From NCBI GenBank assembly GCA_016808115.1, contig JAEQBH010001141.1, forward strand, positions 186,001-250,000: a stretch of DNA of 64,000 bases. The letters run 5' to 3'. Under the pieces are notes generated by a model that had not been told where the DNA came from, did no database searches, and worked only from the letters and a program-made list of their open reading frames with translations. Below, in pieces: positions 10,487 through 22,332 of the stretch (position 1 is the first letter of the stretch; each line of letters opens with the position of its first letter). The stretch is from Tetrastigma voinierianum (taxonomy: Eukaryota > Streptophyta > Magnoliopsida > Vitales > Vitaceae). The translations under genes were made by a program, and so were the position numbers.

Positions 10487-11551
10487 CGCTTCTAGTGGCA
10501 CAGCGCAGCGCCTCTCGACAACTCTGTGACGTCTGGTGTCAAGACTCTTGTATTTTTATTTATTATTTTATTTTCCATTTTAGTAGATTTAGTTTTAGTG
10601 TTAGTGTAGTTTTATTTTTGTTGCTTTTCTTAATTTTCCGGATTTGGGTATTGTAATCATACTAAGTCGGTATTTTATAAAATCATATTTTTCATTACTG
10701 TTTGATTTAAATGGGAGTAATAGAAAGTTGTGCATGGAGTTCATTTATTTTATCATATGATTTCAAAGAATTTTCGATCGCTTTGTCACCGATATGAGTA
10801 AACCGCTTTTGAAAAGTCGAAACATCGGGAATGGGTCATCGATGATAGTCATTTTTTCAGAGCAAGGTGGAAGAAAGGTTTAATTAGGAATTCTTGAATT
10901 TATTTGATTGGTATTGTTTATAAATTTACTTTTCTCAGTACTAGTACCGCACTCCAATGCAAAATCAGATCTCGCTGACTCCTGGGCTGCCCCATAAGGA
11001 CACGTAGGATGGAGAATTTTGAGAGTGGGAGAGCAGCCTGTGGGTATGGTAGACCATCACTATGGAACTAATGAACTTTGAAGGATTACCAGATAGATCA
11101 CCAACTTACTTTATAATTTTAGGATGGTCGAATGAAGTATCTATTTAATCACTCTCAGAGGTCTCTCATCTTTCCTCGCTTAAATTGATTATGATCCTGT
11201 TAGAAAAGATCTTAATCAAGGAGATGGAAATTTTCATCGGCGAGATGAGGTGTTTAAATGCAAATCGAAGGCCTGCAATATCCCGTCCATGGGTGGCAAG
11301 AATTCTTTAGTCCCAGATTTGTGATGAAGTACTGAAAAGGAAAAATACTTAAATCTTGGAAAGAGGGTTACATATTACTAGTGACTGATTAGAATCATGT
11401 CTCAGAAATGAATATGAACCTTTAATTAGTGAAAAGTATGGTTAAGGGAGAAATCCAAACCATACTACCTTGCATCTTTGACAAACTCAGTTTTCTAATT
11501 TATGTTTCAGCTATGAATCGAAATGATGCAGAAATTGATTATTACTAATTG

Positions 11552-11556
11552 ATCCA
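11552..11556 (+). repeat. Target site duplication of Y, left (ATCCA)
   Basis: ATCCA directly before TGTAACAC; the identical five bases follow the right end of Y at 21404-21408. Confidence 0.93.
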
Positions 11557-12354
11557 TGTAACACTTCAAAGCACTCTAGAATTTTATAATAAAAATTATT
11601 ATATATTCCGAACAGTCAAACTCGGTTTTTCCAGAAAATTGATAAATTGATAAATCGTGGAAATGTAAATTGAAAGTGAGCATATGATTGAATATTATAT
11701 GCTAAATTGAGAAAGTGAGGAACCCTAAATAACCCAAGTGAAAAGGCATATGAAATTGTAAATGAGGACCTAAGGGGTCAATTGTTATAAAGAATAAATG
11801 TCTAGGTGAATTTATGATAAAATGAATGGCCAAAGTGGAATAATAGAGACTTAAATGAAAATGGGTTGAAGGCTAAACAAGGCCTTATGGAAATAAAGAA
11901 TCAAGACCAAAAGGGAAAGAAATGAGAATTGAGAATAGAGCGAAGGCCAAACATGGCCTTACACTTAAGTGGATTTTTAGAGACCAAAGTACTGGAGCCT
12001 ACTGAGCCATCCCATTTTTGGAGAAGAAGAGAGGAGAAAAAGGGAGAAGGAGCTTAGGTTTGCAAGAGATCAAGCTTTGGAGTGATTCTTTCCCACTTTT
12101 TGCTTCTAAAAGATCAAACAACCTACAAGAGAATGATTTGAAGAGATAAGGTAAAAATCAAACCCTAACTTCCTCTTATGATTTTGATTGGGGAAGTCCC
12201 AACTTAAGAGAAGAGGTTTCTTTATTCGATTCTAAACCAAATTGAGTTGTTTTCTGGTAGATTCCATGGTGGATTTTGATATGGGACGACCGAGAAGATT
12301 TTTGCGGAAGAAAATGTGTGAAAAATGCCAAATCCAGATGATGGGCAAAACTCG

Positions 12355-12505
12355 TAGGTGGTACTGGCACCAAAGAGTGGCACCTGTGACATGATGTAGT
12401 GGGCAGTGGAAAATCGGGTACCACTAAATCGGTACCTGCATCTAATCGGCAACCGAGGACTGGTACCGGCATTCGCCAAAGTAGTAATCGGTACCACTAC
12501 CTCCA
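12355..12505 (+). repeat. GGTACC-type dyad cluster in Y LTR
   Basis: Words GGTACC, GGTACCGG, GGCACC and their complements recur about ten times in 150 bases, starting about 800 bases from the LTR start. The 3' LTR copy is at 19622-19715. Other Tekay-like LTRs here have different words at the same offset (51570-51740, 61550-61680, 63640-63745). Confidence 0.75.
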
Positions 12506-12889
12506 AAGAGCCCCCTCGTTGTGATATTTCAGACCGCGGTTCCAGACATTCATACCCGAATGTTTACGGACCCAAGAAATGATTAATCGGGGTTCAAATA
12601 AGGATAGAACTATGAAAACGCACTGCACTCCTCGCCGGCCGAGGCGAAGTGAATTCCAGACTTAGTGTCTTAACCCAAGACCGTTAAAGGAAATAAACTT
12701 GTAATTCACTAAAATTGTTTAAGAATTGATTATCCACTAAGAGTGGCGTGATTGTTATTGACTAGGGACGGGTGATGATCGCCTAACCTAGGACCGAGAT
12801 CGAAGAGAAGGAATCTAGATCCGACAGCTTCGGTTTGTTCTCTGACTCTATTCTTATTTCAAGTATTTTTGTAGTTTACCAAGTAACTA

Positions 12890-12968
12890 TGAAATGAGTA
12901 CATGAATGAGTATATGGAATGAGTACATGAATGAGTACATGAATGAGTATATGAAATAAGTACATAGA
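12890..12968 (+). repeat. 12-13 bp tandem array in Y 5' LTR
   Basis: About six units alternating GAGTACATGAAT and GAGTATATGAAAT. The 3' LTR has the same array at 20100-20187 with slightly different unit order, so copy number has changed between the two LTRs. Confidence 0.9.
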
Positions 12969-13124
12969 TTCAGTATATCTTTGAAAAGATGATACGAAAG
13001 TGAATATGGAATTGAAATGATACTCTTGGAAACCGAATGAACGTGAATGATGATAAGGGACGGATTCATCAAACAACTGGCCATAAATGTGAATTGAATG
13101 ATATATCGAATAAAAACCGCCGAC

Positions 13125-13330
13125 TGACGCACCAATCGAAGAACCGCCACGTAAGGCACCCCGAATTGTCCACGTCCCACTTGGCGGATTCACCAATCCA
13201 GATCCGGCCATGATGGCGTATGACATTAAAGCAAAATGTCCCACTTGGCGGGATGCACCAATCGCATCCGCTGCGATGGGAGACTCAATTGTTAAATGTG
13301 TGCTAAGGCCATCAATGATAATAAGGGCGG
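13125..13330 (+). repeat. ~62-bp degenerate tandem array in Y 5' LTR
   Basis: Units contain CACCAATC, a 'gatccgncatgatgg' word, and 'gtcccacttggcgg'. About three units here, three to four in the 3' LTR (20370-20560), and about five in the solo LTR at 60690-61010. Confidence 0.8.
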
Positions 13331-14129
13331 GATTCATCAAATTTAATCACGAATGTGAATTGAATAGTCAAGGTGAATAACCAACATTGACGAAAGTGTA
13401 AAATGGGATTTTATGTATATGCTTACATCTCATAAATTGAATTGTGAATTGAATCATGTAATTAAATGTATGTCATGTATATGATAAATGAATTGTAAAA
13501 ATGAAAGCATGCGAAATTGAATGAAGATGAGTATATGTTGATATAATAGGCATGGTTTAATGTTAAATGGGCGCGTTAAATTGAATATTGAAGAATCAGA
13601 TAGAACCACTAAACATAAAATGCTTAGCGAAGGTTTTTACTTATGTGCGTGTTTCAGTAGATAAGAAGGAAGACAAGATCGTGATGCGCAGAGTCATTAA
13701 GCGAAGTCACGGGCGTATAAGTACATAAATTCGCCATGCATATCATTTCCTTTCGAACAGGAAAATTTTAGAACAAATATGTCGAATTCTAAAGAAATGT
13801 TTATTTTGTATATCATTTTGAAAGGGCATAGAATGCCTTCATTGTAATTGCTTTTGTGAAATGTGAATGTTCGTGGGCCTACCATTCAAAATGCTCACAA
13901 GAAATCGAAAAACTCAAGAGAAATAACATAAAGAAATGTTTTGATAAGATAATTGAAAACATCTTGAGAACCGGCTCCGGCTCGGATCCGCGAACCTGCC
14001 GAGCTGTGGATTCTGGTCGACACTTTGAAAAGAAAACTAAAATAAAATGTAAATAAAAAGAATTAAAATGAGCGTTCCTGTGGTTTCGCTCGACTCACCA
14101 TCTGCTAGACCTGCTCTGGGGTTACACTT

Positions 14130-14146
14130 TAGTGGTACTCAGCCTG
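14130..14146 (+). other. Primer binding site of Y (degraded, tRNA-Met type)
   Basis: AGTGGTACTCAGCCTG a few bases after the 5' LTR end resembles the TGGTATCAGAGC primer site of chromoviruses with small changes. It is weak alone but correctly placed. Confidence 0.5.
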
Positions 14147-14618
14147 TGCTTTAAAGGCCGAAAAAGGGTCCCTAAATGATATTGAAAAGGATTTGAAAAT
14201 AGTATTCGACATACATCAGATTTGCATATAAAGGGATGATATTGACTCCGACGCGGGATTCACGATCTTAATAGTAAGCATGGATGGTCTGTGCACCCAT
14301 GTGGTCAAGGTGACCGGGGAAACCATCCTGATAGTCCTACTAGTGTGGTAGGTGGACAAACATCTCATGCTCCACCAACGAATGAACCGAAACAAGTGGT
14401 AGGAGGGTACTATGTGCATCCCTCCAAACGCTTAGCTCAGCTCAGAAAGAGCTTCGCAAACTACCGCAATTAATTCAGCCGATCAATCATTGAGAATGAC
14501 AAGGTACCGACCGTAGGATTTTCTTGGAAAGAAAGAGGATGAGCCTTCTATGGCGAAAATCGCTCGAGAGAACCGTTAATGCTTATGCAAATGCATCGCA
14601 CAACCGAAGAGAAGTCGA

Positions 14619-15260
14619 ATGTGCGACCACACTACAGATGAGGCTTATCAGTGGTGGGTTTCCGTGACCAGGACTGCACCACCAGAGAAAGTTACATGGA
14701 GGTTCTTCTTGGATGAGTTCAAGAAGCATTATGTGGGCCACATCTATTTAAACAATATGTGGCGAGAGTTTCATAATTTGAAACAAAGGCAATCAAGTGT
14801 AACCGAATATTTGAGAGAATTTACACGGTTGAGCAAGTATGCTCCCGAGATGCTAGTGAGCGAAGAAGAGAAGTGTCGTAAGTTTGAAGACGGCCTAAGC
14901 GACCACATTCGGGCCCATGTCACAGGATTTTGCCATGATGATTTCTCCAAAATCACGACATGTGCTCTAAATGTGGAAACGGTAAAGGAAAAGAGGAAAA
15001 TGAAAGAAAAGATAAAAGATGTGGAAAGAAAATCTCTAGTAAGTCAAGTGCTCATTAGCGTACAGAGTAAGAGATTCAGTGGGACAACAGATCCCAAAGT
15101 GAAATTCTACAAATGTGCCACCTGGGTAGAGATACCATTCACCACATCAAGGCCAAGTGCACAAGGAGCGCCTCTAGAGGATAAGACGCCCTCGTCGTCT
15201 CAGATTGCGGGAAGAGCACAAGGGAGATCATTGGAGAGTGACTGTGCTTTACTGGGCTAG
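14619..15260 (+). pseudogene. Y gag
   Basis: The main open stretch encodes a retrotransposon gag capsid domain: AYQWWVSVTRT, then FLDEFKKHYVG, FHNLKQRQSSVTEYLREFTR and LSKYAPEMLVSEEEKCRKFE. This is the usual Tekay order. A zinc knuckle should follow; at about 15105-15170 only KFYKCATWVE and a scrambled remainder are left, so the CCHC box is broken. The N-terminal part (14290-14615) continues in other frames with stops (for example the open piece at 14291-14473). Capsid proteins of this kind package the element RNA in cytoplasmic particles; this copy cannot make one. Confidence 0.88.
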
Positions 15261-15429
15261 GATCCAGGAGCACAAAATACGAGAGTGCACAGGGCACGTC
15301 CCTTCACAAAGACCCCAAACTGGGGTACTGTTTCATTAGCCTTAAAGGTAGCAAAGTGTTGCATCACCGAAAGTGTTCCGAGACAAGGGATTACGACTTC
15401 GCTAGGCAGATGGTCGAGCCCCACTAGAG

Positions 15430-15999
15430 CATATGCAATGAAAGCAAGAGAAGATATCGACGCCCGACGTGATATCTCTAATTTTACTATCTTGATACTA
15501 TTGTGCATGCATTGATGCACCTGTGGTCAACCCATTCATACGTGTGTACCAACATACCCAACTCGGGGTAATTTACCAAGGAGTGAAACCGGTACATGAT
15601 TCAGGACGAATCCCTCTCGCATAGTGTTATCAGGAACAGTGTATGTAGATTGTCCCATTAAAATAATAGAGTATGAATTTTCGTGGGAGATTTGATCGAA
15701 GTTATCCTTCGCGAGCTCATGTGATATCGATGGACTGGTTATCCCGACACCGAGCGATAGTCGATTGTAGAATGAAAAGAGTGACCTTAAGGACACTGAA
15801 TGACAATGAGATTATTTTCATCGGCGAGAGGTCGAATCACCTCTCTAATGTGATATCCGCAGTAGTTGTGATAAAAATGGTACGAAAAGGGTGTGAAGCT
15901 TACTTGGCTTATGTGATTGATACGATAAAGGCAAGACCTAGTGTATCCGATATCCCTACCGTTAGTGACTTTCCGACGTGCTCCAAAGAGTTGCCGTGA
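15430..15999 (+). pseudogene. Y aspartic protease and linker to RT
   Basis: The protease active-site region is visible across two frames near 15500-15545 (ALIDA, then STHSYV), so a frameshift falls in the catalytic loop. The C-terminal half is open at 15673-15999 with ISMDWLSRHRAIVDCRMKRV and RKGCEAYLAYVIDT, ending in SVSDIPTVSDFP, the typical linker into RT. Role in the family: cleaves the Gag-Pol polyprotein. Confidence 0.85.
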
Positions 16000-16790
16000 T
16001 CATCTACGCAGGAGATCGAGTTTGCTATCGACGTTGTACCGTGTGCCACAACTTCCAAGATCCATTACATAATCGTATAGAATGGCTCCCACTGGGAGCT
16101 AAAGAATTGAATTGCAGCTTGCAAGAACTGCTAGAAAAGTGGGTTTATTCGACCAAGTGTATTACCATGGGGAGCCCTGCTTTTTTTGTCAAGAAGAAAA
16201 TGGTACACTTAGGGTTACAGATAGATTATGTATTAACCGAACAAGTTGACCGTAAAGAATAAATATCCGTTACCCAGGATTGATGATTTATTTGACCAAC
16301 TGAAAGGTGCAAGTATCTTCTTGAAGATAGATTTGCGATCTGGGTATCATCAGTTGAAAATTAAAGAAGTGGATGTGCATAAAACGACGTTTAGAACGCG
16401 ATATGGACATTATGAGTTCCTTGTAATGTCAGTTGTTTGACAAATGCCCAAATAAGCCATGGACCTAATGAATCGTGGTTTTCCGACCATATGTTGATCG
16501 GGCTTTGTCGAGTGTTCATAAAATGACATGCTTGTGTATTCAAAAGATCGAAAGTCATGACACACACCTTCGGCAGTAAGTGAGACCTCGAGAAAGAGCA
16601 AGCCAGGCGCAAACTAAGCAAGTGTGAGTTTCAGTCGAATGAAGTGTCCTTTTCAAGGCACATTGTATCGAAAGAAGGAATTCGAGTGGATCTAAAGAAA
16701 ATAGAAGTGGTTGTCAAAATGGAAGCCCCCAAGGAATGTTACTGGCACGAAGTTTCGACCGATGTGTTATTACAGATTCGTTGAAATAAG
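16000..16790 (+). pseudogene. Y reverse transcriptase
   Basis: Two overlapping frames carry RT blocks: LQELLEKW and SPAFFVKKK (16110-16200), then [35 protein letters not shown] and [13 protein letters not shown] (16246-16430). The catalytic FIDDI block expected near 16520 is lost: the bases there read through FIK and a stop in one frame and through LVYSKDR in another. This RT is inactive. Confidence 0.9.
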
Positions 16791-16879
16791 ACCGCAACCT
16801 CATGACGTAGATTACCTTAAAATGCGTATGAATGGAGTGAAAATGTCAAAGAAGTTTTGAAAAGTTAAAACCATTCTAA

Positions 16880-17275
16880 CCAAGGCTCCTGTTTAGCCGT
16901 AATCGTCAGAAAGAATATGTGATTCTTTAGTGATGTCATATTAAATGGATCGGATGCTCCTAATGCAAGAGGGTAAAGTGGTGTAGCCTATGCTTCCAAG
17001 CATTAATTGGAAGTCACATGAAAAGAACTACCCCACGTATGATTGAATTGGTCGTGGCAATTGTATTTATGCTTGAAAATTTTGAGACATTATTTGTATG
17101 GAGAAAAGTGTTTCATTTACACCGATCATAATAGTCTTAAGTATTTTCCCTCACAACGAGAGCTTAACTTGAGACAACGGAGATGGATGGAATTGATAAA
17201 AGATTATGACTGCATGATTGATTATCACCCGAGAAAGGCCAATGTAGTGGCCGACGCTTTGAGTAGAAAGTCAGT
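16880..17275 (+). pseudogene. Y RNase H
   Basis: The first half is scrambled (16900-17040). From 17043 the frame is clean: LKILRHYLYGEKCFIYTDHN, SQRELNLRQRRWMELIKDYD and YHPRKANVVADALSRK. The TDH and ADALSR motifs are the usual end of Ty3/gypsy RNase H. It runs without a break into the integrase. Confidence 0.88.
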
Positions 17276-17280
17276 ACAAA

Positions 17281-18400
17281 CGCTTCGAGCGTTGAATGCC
17301 CATTTGTCATTATCAGATGATGGTACAGTAGTGGTAAAATTGATAGTGAGACCGAATTTGTTGAATCGAGTGCTAGAGGCACAAAAGAAAGATGATAAAA
17401 TTTCTGCCATAATAAAACAGATTGGAGATGGTAAGGAAACCGAGTTTGAAGCAAAGGAAGATAGATCCTTGTATTATAAGGACAGGGTGTGTGTACCCAA
17501 TGATTGTGAATTAAAGAAAGCCATACTTGATGAGGCACATAGTGGATCTTTTGCTATCCATCCCAGTAGCACAAAGATGTATCAAGATTTAAAAATGTCA
17601 TTCGGTGAACCAATGAAAAGAGATGTATAAGAGTTTGTAACCAAGTGTTTGGTGTGTCAAAGAGTAAAGACAGAGCATCAAGTTCCTTCGAGTATTGGGT
17701 ACCATCGTAATACCGAAAAATGGGACCGAATAACCATGGATTTTGTGGTCGGGCTACCATCGACAGTGAGAAAGCAATACCAAGCCATCGTGAGTGGGAC
17801 CGACGACCAAGTCACCACTTCCTGTCAGTTGAGAACCGACTATTCTAACAAGCTAGCGTAGCTATATATCAAGGAAATAGTTCGGCTATTAACGGATTCC
17901 TGTATCCATTATTTCGCATCGAGATCCAAGGTTTACTTCGAGATTGGGGAAAATCGCAAAGAGGCCTGGCACCTGAATCGAATTTCAAGATAACGTTCCA
18001 CCCGGGCAGACTGATGGACAATCCGAGAGAGTATCCGTAATCTGAAGATATGTTAAGGAGTTGTGTGATCGACCATGAAGGTAGTCAGGGATCGACATCT
18101 TTAGTTGAATTTGTGGCCAACAAGCTTCACCAAGATTGAATGGCGCCTTATGAGGCTCCATATGGAAGAAAATGTAGAACAGCGTTGTGTTGGATAGAAT
18201 TGAGTGAAAGAAAAGGACAATTCGACATTTGATACAAGAGACGTAAGAAAAGTGAAAATGATTAGAGAGAGATTGAAAGTGGGCCACCGACGTACGGTCA
18301 TATGCCGACATGAAAGAGAAAAGATATTCGATATGAGATCAGGAAAAGTGTTTGAAAGTGTCGCCTTGGAAGAAGGTGATGAGATTCGGGAAAAAGGGTA
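17281..18400 (+). pseudogene. Y integrase (zinc finger and catalytic core)
   Basis: The zinc finger is split by a stop at 17628: DEAHSGSFAIH before it and VTKCLVCQRVK after it. The first catalytic Asp is in WDRITMDFVVGLP (about 17722). The second (family motif SDRDPRF) has been replaced near 17915-17930. The GQSERV block with the catalytic Glu survives only as a shifted remnant near 18010-18030. MAPYEAPYGRKCRTALCW follows at 18140-18195. Integrase inserts the DNA copy into chromatin; this copy lacks at least one active-site residue. Confidence 0.88.
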
Positions 18401-18750
18401 AGTTGAGCCCTAGATTCATTGGCCCATATGAGGTGATTGAAAAAGTGGGTCCAGTGGCATACCGTTTGGCATTACCTCCGGAATTGGAAAAGATCCATAA
18501 TGTTTTCCATGTGTCCATGCTACGGAGGTACCGATTGGACCCATCACATGTAGTCTCTTCGGAGACAATTGAGCTTAGACCGAATTTGACATATGGAGAA
18601 GAGCCAGTGGAGATTTTGGCTCGTGAAGTGAGTTGAATCATGAACAAGAAGATTCCGCTTAGGTCAAAGTGTTGTGGAGAAACCACAAGACCAAGAAGCC
18701 ACTGGGTGGAAAGTGAAGAAACGATGCAAGAAAGAAGATCTCGCAACTGC
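18401..18750 (+). pseudogene. Y integrase C-terminus with chromodomain
   Basis: FGKKGKLSPRFIGPYEVIEK, VGPVAYRLALPPELEKIHNV and FHVSMLRRYRLDPSHVVSS are open at 18352-18636. The chromodomain starts at EEPVEILAREVS and continues after a frame change in MNKKIPL, then SHWVESEETM at about 18690-18725. Chromodomains of chromoviruses bind histone marks and steer integration to heterochromatin, which fits the setting. Confidence 0.88.
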
Positions 18751-18783
18751 TAACTAAGATAAATTTGGTGGACGAAATTTTAT

Positions 18784-18798
18784 TAAGTGGGGGAGAGT
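18784..18798 (+). other. Polypurine tract of Y
   Basis: TAAGTGGGGGAGAGT immediately before the 3' LTR; start site for plus-strand DNA synthesis in this family. Confidence 0.85.
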
Positions 18799-21403
18799 TG
18801 TAATGTTCCAAAAATACCCTAGAATTTTATAATAAAAATTATTATATATTCCAGGTATGAATTGAGTCAAACTTGGTTTTTCTCTGAAATTGATAAACGT
18901 AAATGTAAATTGAAAGCGCGAGTATATGATCGAATATTATATGCTAAATTAAGAAAGTGAGTGAACCCGGAAATAACCCAAGTGAAAAAGGGCAAATGTG
19001 GAAATTGTAAAATGAGGACCTAAGGGTCAATTGTTGTAAAGAATAAATGTCTAGGTGAATTTATGATAAATGAATGGCCAAAGTGGAATAATAGGAGACT
19101 TAAATGAAAAATGGGTTAAAGGCCAAACAAGGCCTTATGGAAATAAAGAATTGAAGACCAAAAGGGGAAAAAATGAGAATTGAGAATAGAGTGGAAGGCC
19201 AAACATGGCCTTACACTTAAGTGGGATTTTTAAAGACCAAAAGTGGTCTTTGGGAGCTCATTTTTGAGCCATCCCGTTTTTGGAGAAGAAGAGAGGAGAA
19301 AAAGGAGAAGGAGCTAGGGCTTGCAAGAGATCAAGCTTTGGTGTGATTCTTTCCCACTTTTTTCTTCTAAAAGATCAAACAACCTACAAGAGAATGATTT
19401 GAAGAGATAAGGTAAAAAAAATCAAACCCTAACTTCCTCTTTTATGATTTTGATTTTGGGGGAAAAGTCCTAACTTAAGAGAAGAGGTTTTTATTGATTC
19501 TAAAACCACATTGGAGTTGTTTTGCGTAGATTCCATGGTGGATTTTTGATATGGGATGAATTAGAGAAGATTTATGGAAGAAAATGTGAAAATGCCAAAT
19601 CCCGTATGCAGGCAAAACCATAGGTGGTACTGTACTTAAAGAGTGGTATTTCCAGATTAATGATATCAAGGCTGGTACCAAGATTACCAAAGTGGTACCG
19701 GTACCACTACCTCCAAAGAAATCTATTTTTGCATATTTAAAATCGTTAAGTTCCTCGTATTCATAACAATTCCTGAATAATAGGACCCTGGCACGATTAA
19801 TGGGGAGTTCAAATAAGGATAGAACTAAGTGAAAACGTATCGCACTCACCGAGGCGGTGCTTTAATCGGGTAGACTTGTCTTAACCCCAAAAACCGTTAA
19901 AGGAAATAAAACTTGTAATTCACTAAAATTGTTTAAGAATTAATTATCCACTTTGCTGGTGTGATTGTTATTGACTAGGACAAGTGATGATCGCTTCAAC
20001 CTAAGATCGAGATCAAGAGAAAGGAAGCAGATCCGATAGCTTCTATTGTTCTCTATCCTATTCTTATTTCAAGTATTTTGGTAATTTACCAAGTAACTAT
20101 GAAATGAGTACATGAATGAGTATATGAAATGAGTACATGAATGAGTATATGAAACGAGTACATGAATGAGTATATGAAATAAGTTCATAGATTGAGTATA
20201 TCTTTGAAAAGATAATATGAAAGTGAATATGGAATTGAAATGTGATACTTGAAAACCGAATAAACTTGAATGATGATAAGGACGGGATTCATCAAACGTA
20301 ATCCGTCATAAATGTGAATTGAATGATATATCGAATGAACCGCCTAACGAAAAATCAATCTAATCCGTCACTAAGGCACCCGAATTGTCCAACGTCCCAC
20401 TTTATGATTCACCAATCTGATCCGTCATGACGGCGTATGACATTAAAGAAATGTCTCACTTCAGGATGCACCACCGCATCCGTCATGATGGAGTATGTCA
20501 TTTAAGTGATACCACATGTCGGTGCACCAAACGACATCCGTCATGATGGGAGACCGACTGTTAAATGTGTAAGCACATTACCAATGATAATAAGGGCTAG
20601 ATTCATCAAACGGAACCCGTAAATGTGAATTGAATAGTCAAGGTGAAATAACCAACATTGACGAGTGTAAATGGGATTTTTATGTATATGCTTAAATCTC
20701 ATAAATTGAATTGTGAATTGAATTGATGCATTGAAATTGCATGTTGCGATATGATAAATGAACTTAAAATGAGCATGCGAAATTGAATAGCATGAGTATA
20801 TGTTGATATAATAGGTACGGTTTAATGTTAAATGCATGCCAAGTTAAATTGAATATCAAATAGGAATCAGAGAACCACTAAGCATGAAAATGCTTAGCGT
20901 ATAGTTTTTACCTATGCGCAAGTTTCGAGTAGATAAAAAGGAAGACAAGATCGTGAATCGCAGAGTCATTAAGCGAGTTGCGGCGTATAAGTACATACCC
21001 CACCATGCATATCATTTCCTTTTTCAACATGGAAAATTTTGTGAACAAATAGTTGAACTCCAAAGAAATGTTTGGTTTTGTATATCATTTTGAAAGGGCA
21101 TAGAATGCCTTCATTGTAATTGCTTTTTGTGAAATGTGAATGTTTGTGGGCCTACCATTTGAAAATGCTTCCGCAGAAATCGAAAAACCTGAAGAGAAAT
21201 AACATAAAGAAAATGTTTTGATAAGATAATTGAAAATGCCTGAGTAAACCGGTCTTGCCTCGATCCGCCAACCGTCTAGTCGGGATTCAGGTCGCGACAC
21301 TTTTAAAAAAGAAACGAAATAAAATAAAATAAAAGCACTAAACGGGCGTCACAGAATGGGTTCGACTCCTCACATTCGGCCTGACCGCTTAGGGGTCGCT
21401 ACA
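18799..21403 (+). mobile_element. Y 3' LTR
   Basis: 2,605 bp, from TGTAATGTTCC to GGGGTCGCTACA. It carries the same arrays as the 5' LTR (12-bp array 20100-20187; ~62-bp array 20370-20560; GGTACC cluster 19622-19715). Many substitutions and small indels separate the two LTRs. Confidence 0.9.
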
Positions 21404-21408
21404 ATCCA
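21404..21408 (+). repeat. Target site duplication of Y, right (ATCCA)
   Basis: ATCCA after the 3' LTR, identical to 11552-11556. Confidence 0.93.
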
Positions 21409-21742
21409 TGTCTAGTTTTGTCTCACTCAGTGAATCCTCAACCCCAATTTTATTAAACTTTACTTTTGTATATTTAAGATTTCAGTCTAGGACTACATTT
21501 TAAGTCCTCTTATCATCATAATAGTGGAGTTCAAATAGTAATGATCTTGATTAGTTAGTCTTTTGATTTATCATTCTTCCTCTTGGGAATGATATCTGGA
21601 CTTTAAATATCCACTTTATTACTAGACGACCTCGGTGATTCTGGCAAAGGATCAAGACCACACACACAAATTTTAAATGAATGATTTTACAAGAAAAGAA
21701 CAAATCCAATTTTTTTTATGTATATGAAGTTTGGTCTTAACA
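21409..21742 (+). mobile_element. X(+) LTR, right part
   Basis: Continues the X LTR beyond Y and ends GTCTTAACA. The same terminus is found, reversed, at 22389 in the - strand copy, where it is also followed by a primer-site remnant. Confidence 0.8.
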
Positions 21743-21744
21743 AG

Positions 21745-21762
21745 TTTTTGGCGCCGTTGGCT
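21745..21762 (+). other. Primer binding site of X
   Basis: TTTTTGGCGCCGTTGGCT: an almost intact Athila/Tat primer site (TGGCGCCGTTGCC) two bases after the LTR end. This is the best-preserved primer site in the window. Confidence 0.9.
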
Positions 21763-21773
21763 AGGGAATCAAA

Positions 21774-22310
21774 TTGATGAATTTAAAAATCAATGTTCTA
21801 ACCAAAAAGGGATTTACTAATTTGGACCTTTTTCTTTTTGATATTATTTTTCAAAAAATCACAACAACAATTTTAATAGCAGTAGCTGAAGAACCTATTG
21901 ACATTTATTTGTCTATGAGTTTAAATGGATATAACTGTTTCCCATATAATTCATTTGATCTTAGTGTGTTTCTATTTCAGGAAGATTTTAAATGCATAAA
22001 AAACAAGAAGCAGATCTGCTACCTATAAACACTGAAATTGAGAGAACATTAAAGAATCTGAGGAAGATCATAGTTGCAGAATCCAGAAGTATGGCAAATT
22101 AAAGAGAAAGACTGCAGGCTATTCCAGAAGAAGAAGAAGAAGTAGAGATAACTCAGAGGCTTAATACTATGGAGTACTTTTAGAGGCCTATTATCCAAGA
22201 GGGGTACTCTGCAGTGAGACAACCTGCCATAGAAGCCAATAATTTTGAGTTGAAGCCAGCATTGATTACCATGGTATAGAAGCACCAGTTAACTGGTCAC
22301 TGTTAACCGG
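21774..22310 (+). pseudogene. X gag N-terminal fragment
   Basis: The first open stretch (21774-22028) runs to a stop and is not clearly conserved. Beyond it, across stops, the frames read EIERTLKNLRKIIVAESRSM, then EANNFELKPALITM at about 22230-22275. NNFELKPALI is the conserved linker of Athila-type gag. Coding then collapses where the inverted X copy begins (about 22310-22390). Confidence 0.7.
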
Positions 22311-22332
22311 ACCAAAAGATGTATACAAATTT

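Larger units (their letters stand above)
9040..11556 (+). mobile_element. X(+) LTR, left part
   Basis: Starts with a short dyad, GATGAGTCTAAACTCATC, that matches the reverse copy at 24970-24986. U3 carries the GTCGCGAC motif array, and a TATA box (TTATAAATAC, 10477-10486) follows the array. A T-rich stretch (10540-10660) after the TATA box is as expected for the transcribed leader. The break at 11556 is a clean Y target site (ATCCA). Confidence 0.8.
11557..14126 (+). mobile_element. Y 5' LTR
   Basis: 2,570 bp, from TGTAACACTTC to GGGGTTACA. It aligns by eye along its whole length to 18799-21403. Within it: a dyad-rich motif cluster with GGTACC-type words (12355-12505), a 12-bp tandem array (12890-12968), and a degenerate ~62-bp array (13125-13330). 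A purine-rich stretch with 'gagataaggtaaaaatc' near 12143 resembles a leader with a splice-donor-like GGTAAA. Confidence 0.9.
11557..21403 (+). mobile_element. Y: full-length Tekay/Del-type chromovirus (Ty3/gypsy)
   Basis: 9,847 bp. LTRs 11557-14126 and 18799-21403, degraded tRNA-Met-type primer site, gag, protease, RT, RNaseH, integrase and chromodomain in + order, polypurine tract before the 3' LTR, and ATCCA duplication on both sides. Wording of the C-terminal domain (KIHNVFHVSMLRRYRLDPSH) and the 2.6 kb LTRs fit the Tekay/Del lineage. Every coding domain has stops or frameshifts. It lies inside the X LTR, so it is younger than X. Confidence 0.93.
9040..22310 (+). mobile_element. X(+): Athila/Tat element of a second family, 5' LTR, primer site and gag start (interrupted by Y)
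   Basis: The LTR starts at 9040 (TGATGAGTCTAAACTCATC) and ends at 21742 (GGTCTTAACA). The 9.8 kb Y element at 11557-21403 splits it; without Y the LTR is about 2.85 kb, close to the 2.6 kb - strand copy at 22389-24986. The primer site (21745-21762) and a gag start follow, and the element breaks off near 22310 at the inverted copy. The 3' half is not in the window. X inserted into the P2 internal region at 9039. Confidence 0.8.

Noticed and set aside
12876..13340. 154-codon - strand ORF in the Y LTR
   Set aside because: Covers the 12-bp and ~62-bp LTR arrays; the homologous 3' LTR stretch has a different, shorter ORF (20541-20837).
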